64,000 nt of DNA from DAIMFL01 sp964372215 (GTDB taxonomy: Bacteria; Pseudomonadota; Alphaproteobacteria; Dongiales; Dongiaceae). This document shows positions 62,016 to 64,000 of this stretch, one piece after another. Numbering within the stretch: position 1 is the stretch's first letter; every line of letters begins with the position of its first letter. The notes beneath the pieces were generated by a model. That model was not told the origin of the DNA, made no database searches, and worked only from the letters and a program-made list of their open reading frames with translations. Made by a program: the position numbers and the translations under genes. The DNA lies in the NCBI GenBank assembly GCA_964372215.1, contig CAYJQC010000003.1, positions 124,001-188,000 of the forward strand, written 5' to 3'.

Positions 62016-62708
62016 TCAGTCGTCGGCGAGCGCGCGCAGCAGATTGCGCTCGACGTTCTCCAGATGGCGGCGCATGCATTTCGCGGCCCGTTCCAGATCG
62101 CGGTCCTCGATGGCGTCGACCAGCGCGTCGTGCTCGGCGAAGCTGTGATGGTCGGGATCCGGCTTCACCTTGTTGGCGCGCAGCCGCCCCCAGGCGACCG
62201 CGCGGCGCACCGCGTTGAGGGTGTCGAGCAGCGCCAGCAGCAGATTGTTCTGCGTCGACTCGGCGATCACCCGGTGCAGCCGGTTGTCCCAGTTCTCGTA
62301 TTGCCGCCAGCTGGTGGCGGCGCGGCTCTTCTTCAGGCACTGCCGCATCTCGGCGATCTGCTCCGAGGTGGCGTTGAGCGCGGACAGGCGGGCCACCACC
62401 GGCTCCAGCAGCAGGCGCGTGCGCATCACCTCGCCGGGGTTGGTGCGCCGGGTGATGGCGGACAGGTCGGCGAAGCTGTCGATCGGCCGGCTGCCGACGA
62501 AGGTGCCCTTGCCGACATGGCGCCAGAGCTGACCCTCGGCCTCGAGCGTCGCCAGCGCCTTGCGGAGCTCGGCGCGGCTGATGCCGAGCGCCAGGCAAAG
62601 TTGCCGCTCCGGCGGCAGACGGCTGTCGTCGGTGATCTCCGCCTGGGCCAGATAGGCCCGAAGCTGAGTCAGCGTACCCTCTTCTTCGACCTTGTGAATC
62701 GCCGTCAT
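62016..62708 (-). CDS. GntR-family regulator of the FadR/FCD subgroup
   Basis: A 230-residue regulator. The winged HTH (about 10-75) includes RLPPERQLCLALGISRAELR and HVGKGTFVGSRPIDSF. The C-terminal FCD helical domain (about 90-225) has metal-type histidines in NRLHRVIAES, EHDALVDAI and CMRRHLENVE. It probably senses a small carboxylate. It is encoded upstream of the ligase on the same strand and divergent from a binding-protein gene. Its start codon lies inside a palindrome typical for this family. Confidence 0.9.
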   Translation of the reverse strand: MTAIHKVEEEGTLTQLRAYLAQAEITDDSRLPPERQLCLALGISRAELRKALATLEAEGQLWRHVGKGTFVGSRPIDSFADLSAITRRTNPGEVMRTRLLLEPVVARLSALNATSEQIAEMRQCLKKSRAATSWRQYENWDNRLHRVIAESTQNNLLLALLDTLNAVRRAVAWGRLRANKVKPDPDHHSFAEHDALVDAIEDRDLERAAKCMRRHLENVERNLLRALADD

Positions 62709-62737
62709 TGGTGAAACCAATTTTTGGATTGGTCCAA
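62708..62737. promoter_or_regulatory. FCD-GntR-type operators overlapping the regulator start
   Basis: A perfect palindrome TTGGTGAAACCAA (62708-62720) fits the FadR-group consensus TNGTNNNACNA and begins at the start codon of the regulator. A second inverted repeat (TTGGA and TCCAA, 62724-62737) follows directly. Together they suggest autorepression and control of the divergent binding-protein gene. A further TTGGT half site occurs near 62813. Confidence 0.6.
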
Positions 62738-62776
62738 GGACTATCGCAATATGTCCGGCGGAATGCAACAGTAACC

Positions 62777-62806
62777 TTGACTCTGTTCAAAACCAAGATC
62801 TACCAT
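62777..62806 (+). promoter_or_regulatory. Candidate promoter for the TauA/NMT1-type binding-protein gene
   Basis: TTGACT (62777-62782) and TACCAT (62801-62806) are 18 bases apart in an A/T-rich part of the divergent gap and point to the gene at 62894. The -10 match is weak. The assignment rests on position and the good -35. Confidence 0.3.
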
Positions 62807-62893
62807 TGCTAAATTGGTTCATAACTGCGCGAGCGCCGGTCGGAGCGGGCCGGCGGATCGCGCAGACAACGACAAGCAACCAGGGAGGATCTC

Positions 62894-63892
62894 ATGACCA
62901 CATCGCGTGGATTCGTCGCGTCGGCCGCGGGGCTCGCCACCGCGGCGCTGCTGGCGCTGTCGCCGGTTCCGGCGGCCGCCGAGGGCCAGATGCACATCGC
63001 CTTCGGCGACATCGCCACCATCGAAACCCTGCCGTTCCAGATCGCCATCGAGCGCACCAAGGAACGCGGCGTCGATGTCGAGGTGAGCTACCTGAAGTCC
63101 GAGGACATCGCCGCCCAGGCGGTGGTCGGCGGCCAGGCCGATATCGGCGTCGGCACGCCCTATGCGCTGCTGCAGAAGGTCAAGGCGCCGATCCGCATCT
63201 TCTACCAGCTGAGCGCGCTGCGCTTCTTCCCGGTGGTCAACACCGAGTTCTACAAGGACTGGAAGGATCTCGACGGCCAGGTGATGACCGTGCATTCGCG
63301 CGGTTCGGGCACCGAGGCGATCATGAAGCTGATGGCCCAGCGCCACGGCATCGCCTACAGCGAGATTTCCTACGTGCCGGGTTCGGAGGTGCGCGCCGGC
63401 GCCATGCTGCAGGGCACCATCAAGGCGACCATCGTCGATTCCGCCAACCGCACGCTGCTGCTCAGCAAGGCGCCGGACAAGTTCATGGTGCTGCCGATGG
63501 AGGGGATCAACGCCAGCGACGAAGCGCTCTACGCCAACACCGAGTTCCTGAAGGAGCAGCAGGGCGCCGTCGACATCCTGGTCGAGGAGCTGATCCGGAC
63601 CACCCGCGAGGTCAACGCCAACCCGGCCGTCGTCGCGGAGCTGCGCAAGCAGTACAACCTGCTGCCCGATCTGCCGGCCGAGGAAGAGGCGGAGATGGTG
63701 CCGTACTATCAGGAAGCGGTCGCCTCCAGCGCCTTCCCGAACGACGGCGGCAACCAGCAGTCGGCCAAGGACGACTTCGAGTTCTACGGCCTGGCCGGCC
63801 AGCTCGAGGGCGATCCCGCCACCCTCCAGGTCGCCGATTTCTGGGACTTCGGGTCGCTCGACCGCGCGCTGCAGAAGCTCGGCATGCAGTAG
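62894..63892 (+). CDS. ABC transporter substrate-binding protein (TauA/SsuA/NMT1-like)
   Basis: A 332-residue exported binding protein. The signal peptide covers about 1-32 and ends at VPAAAEGQ. The mature protein has ATIETLPFQIAIERTKERGV, VVGGQADIGVGTPYALLQKV and VMTVHSRGSGTEAIMKLMAQ, the pattern of nitrate/sulfonate/taurine (NMT1/THI5-like) binding proteins. The ribosome site is GGGAGG. It is divergent from the FCD-GntR regulator and would be followed by permease and ATPase genes beyond the window. Confidence 0.9.
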   Translation: MTTSRGFVASAAGLATAALLALSPVPAAAEGQMHIAFGDIATIETLPFQIAIERTKERGVDVEVSYLKSEDIAAQAVVGGQADIGVGTPYALLQKVKAPIRIFYQLSALRFFPVVNTEFYKDWKDLDGQVMTVHSRGSGTEAIMKLMAQRHGIAYSEISYVPGSEVRAGAMLQGTIKATIVDSANRTLLLSKAPDKFMVLPMEGINASDEALYANTEFLKEQQGAVDILVEELIRTTREVNANPAVVAELRKQYNLLPDLPAEEEAEMVPYYQEAVASSAFPNDGGNQQSAKDDFEFYGLAGQLEGDPATLQVADFWDFGSLDRALQKLGMQ

Positions 63893-63920
63893 GCGGCCGG
63901 CTTCGGGAACGCGGCGAGCC

Positions 63921-64000
63921 ATGCAGGTCAGAGCCGTAGGCGACGCCGACGCGGAAGCCTCCGCGTCGGCGCTCGCCGCGCATTCGGCGAGGCAGGCGGG
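63921..64000 (+). CDS. Start of a further gene, cut by the window end
   Basis: From ATG 63921 the frame stays open to the last base (MQVRAVGDADAEASASALAA and on). It lies 28 bases after the binding-protein stop, where an ABC permease or ATPase is expected. The visible 26 residues are Ala-rich and carry no diagnostic motif. The coding call rests on position and openness only. Confidence 0.35.
   Translation, partial: MQVRAVGDADAEASASALAAHSARQA

Overview
This window looks like chromosomal DNA from a GC-rich alphaproteobacterium. A Rhodospirillales- or Rhizobiales-like soil or plant-associated heterotroph is the best guess. The evidence is the codon bias towards G/C at third positions, long open antisense shadow frames, many ABC uptake systems, M81 (MlrC-type) peptidases next to peptide transporters, an Aer-type chemotaxis pair and a small alphaproteobacterial PAS protein. 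The species cannot be named from the sequence. I saw no rRNA, tRNA, transposase, integrase or CRISPR array.

Layout. (1) 1-2102 (+): the end of a DppC/OppC-type permease and a fused DppD-DppF ATPase. (2) 11390 down to 2116 (-): a seven-gene sugar-type ABC operon holding two RbsC-like permeases, one of them fused to an SMP-30/strictosidine-synthase-like domain. It also has a binding protein, a second SMP-30-like protein, an RbsA-like ATPase, a class IV aminotransferase and an M81 peptidase. (3) 11681-19420 (+): an XRE-type regulator, then hyfB-hyfC-hyfE-hyfF-hyfG-hyfI-like genes and an 81-residue ParB/sulfiredoxin-fold protein, all tightly spaced or overlapping. The large subunit has lost both cysteines of the first nickel-binding motif (RxCGxC reads RASGDS). 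This is therefore an energy-converting hydrogenase-related (Ehr) complex, not a hydrogenase. (4) 19548-21225: an SDR oxidoreductase and an FAH-family hydrolase. (5) 21353-36728 (+): a MalT-like LuxR regulator, a histone-deacetylase/acetylpolyamine-amidohydrolase-like enzyme, a Liv-type ABC operon, a glutamine-synthetase-like ligase, a phytanoyl-CoA-dioxygenase-like protein and a PotDABC-type transporter. I read it as a possible (acetyl)polyamine or amine uptake and catabolism region (inference).

(6) 45291 down to 36744 (-): an RpiR regulator, a complete Dpp-type peptide transporter, a second M81 peptidase and a VOC protein. (7) 47256 down to 45450 (-): a split Aer-type pair (PAS protein plus chemoreceptor). 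(8) 48872 down to 47400 (-): a 422-residue threonyl-tRNA synthetase without TGS and editing domains. It is preceded by a 25-codon leader with five consecutive Thr codons and a strong terminator hairpin, which is a classical threonine attenuator. (9) 49117-55786: small exported proteins, an orphan PotD-type binding protein, a PAS protein, a dual-specificity-type phosphatase, trans-aconitate methyltransferase and a 532-residue Rieske protein with an unrecognised C-terminal domain. (10) 55783-64000: an MFS transporter, a saccharopine-dehydrogenase-like enzyme divergent from an Lrp/AsnC regulator, an AhpD-like protein, a PanE-like reductase, an oxalyl-CoA-synthetase-like ligase and an FCD-GntR regulator. 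The regulator is divergent from a TauA/NMT1-type binding protein, and an open frame runs off the end.

The strongest leads are the nickel-less Ehr operon with its XRE and ParB-like partners, the threonine attenuator in front of the minimal ThrRS, and the permease-SMP-30 fusion.
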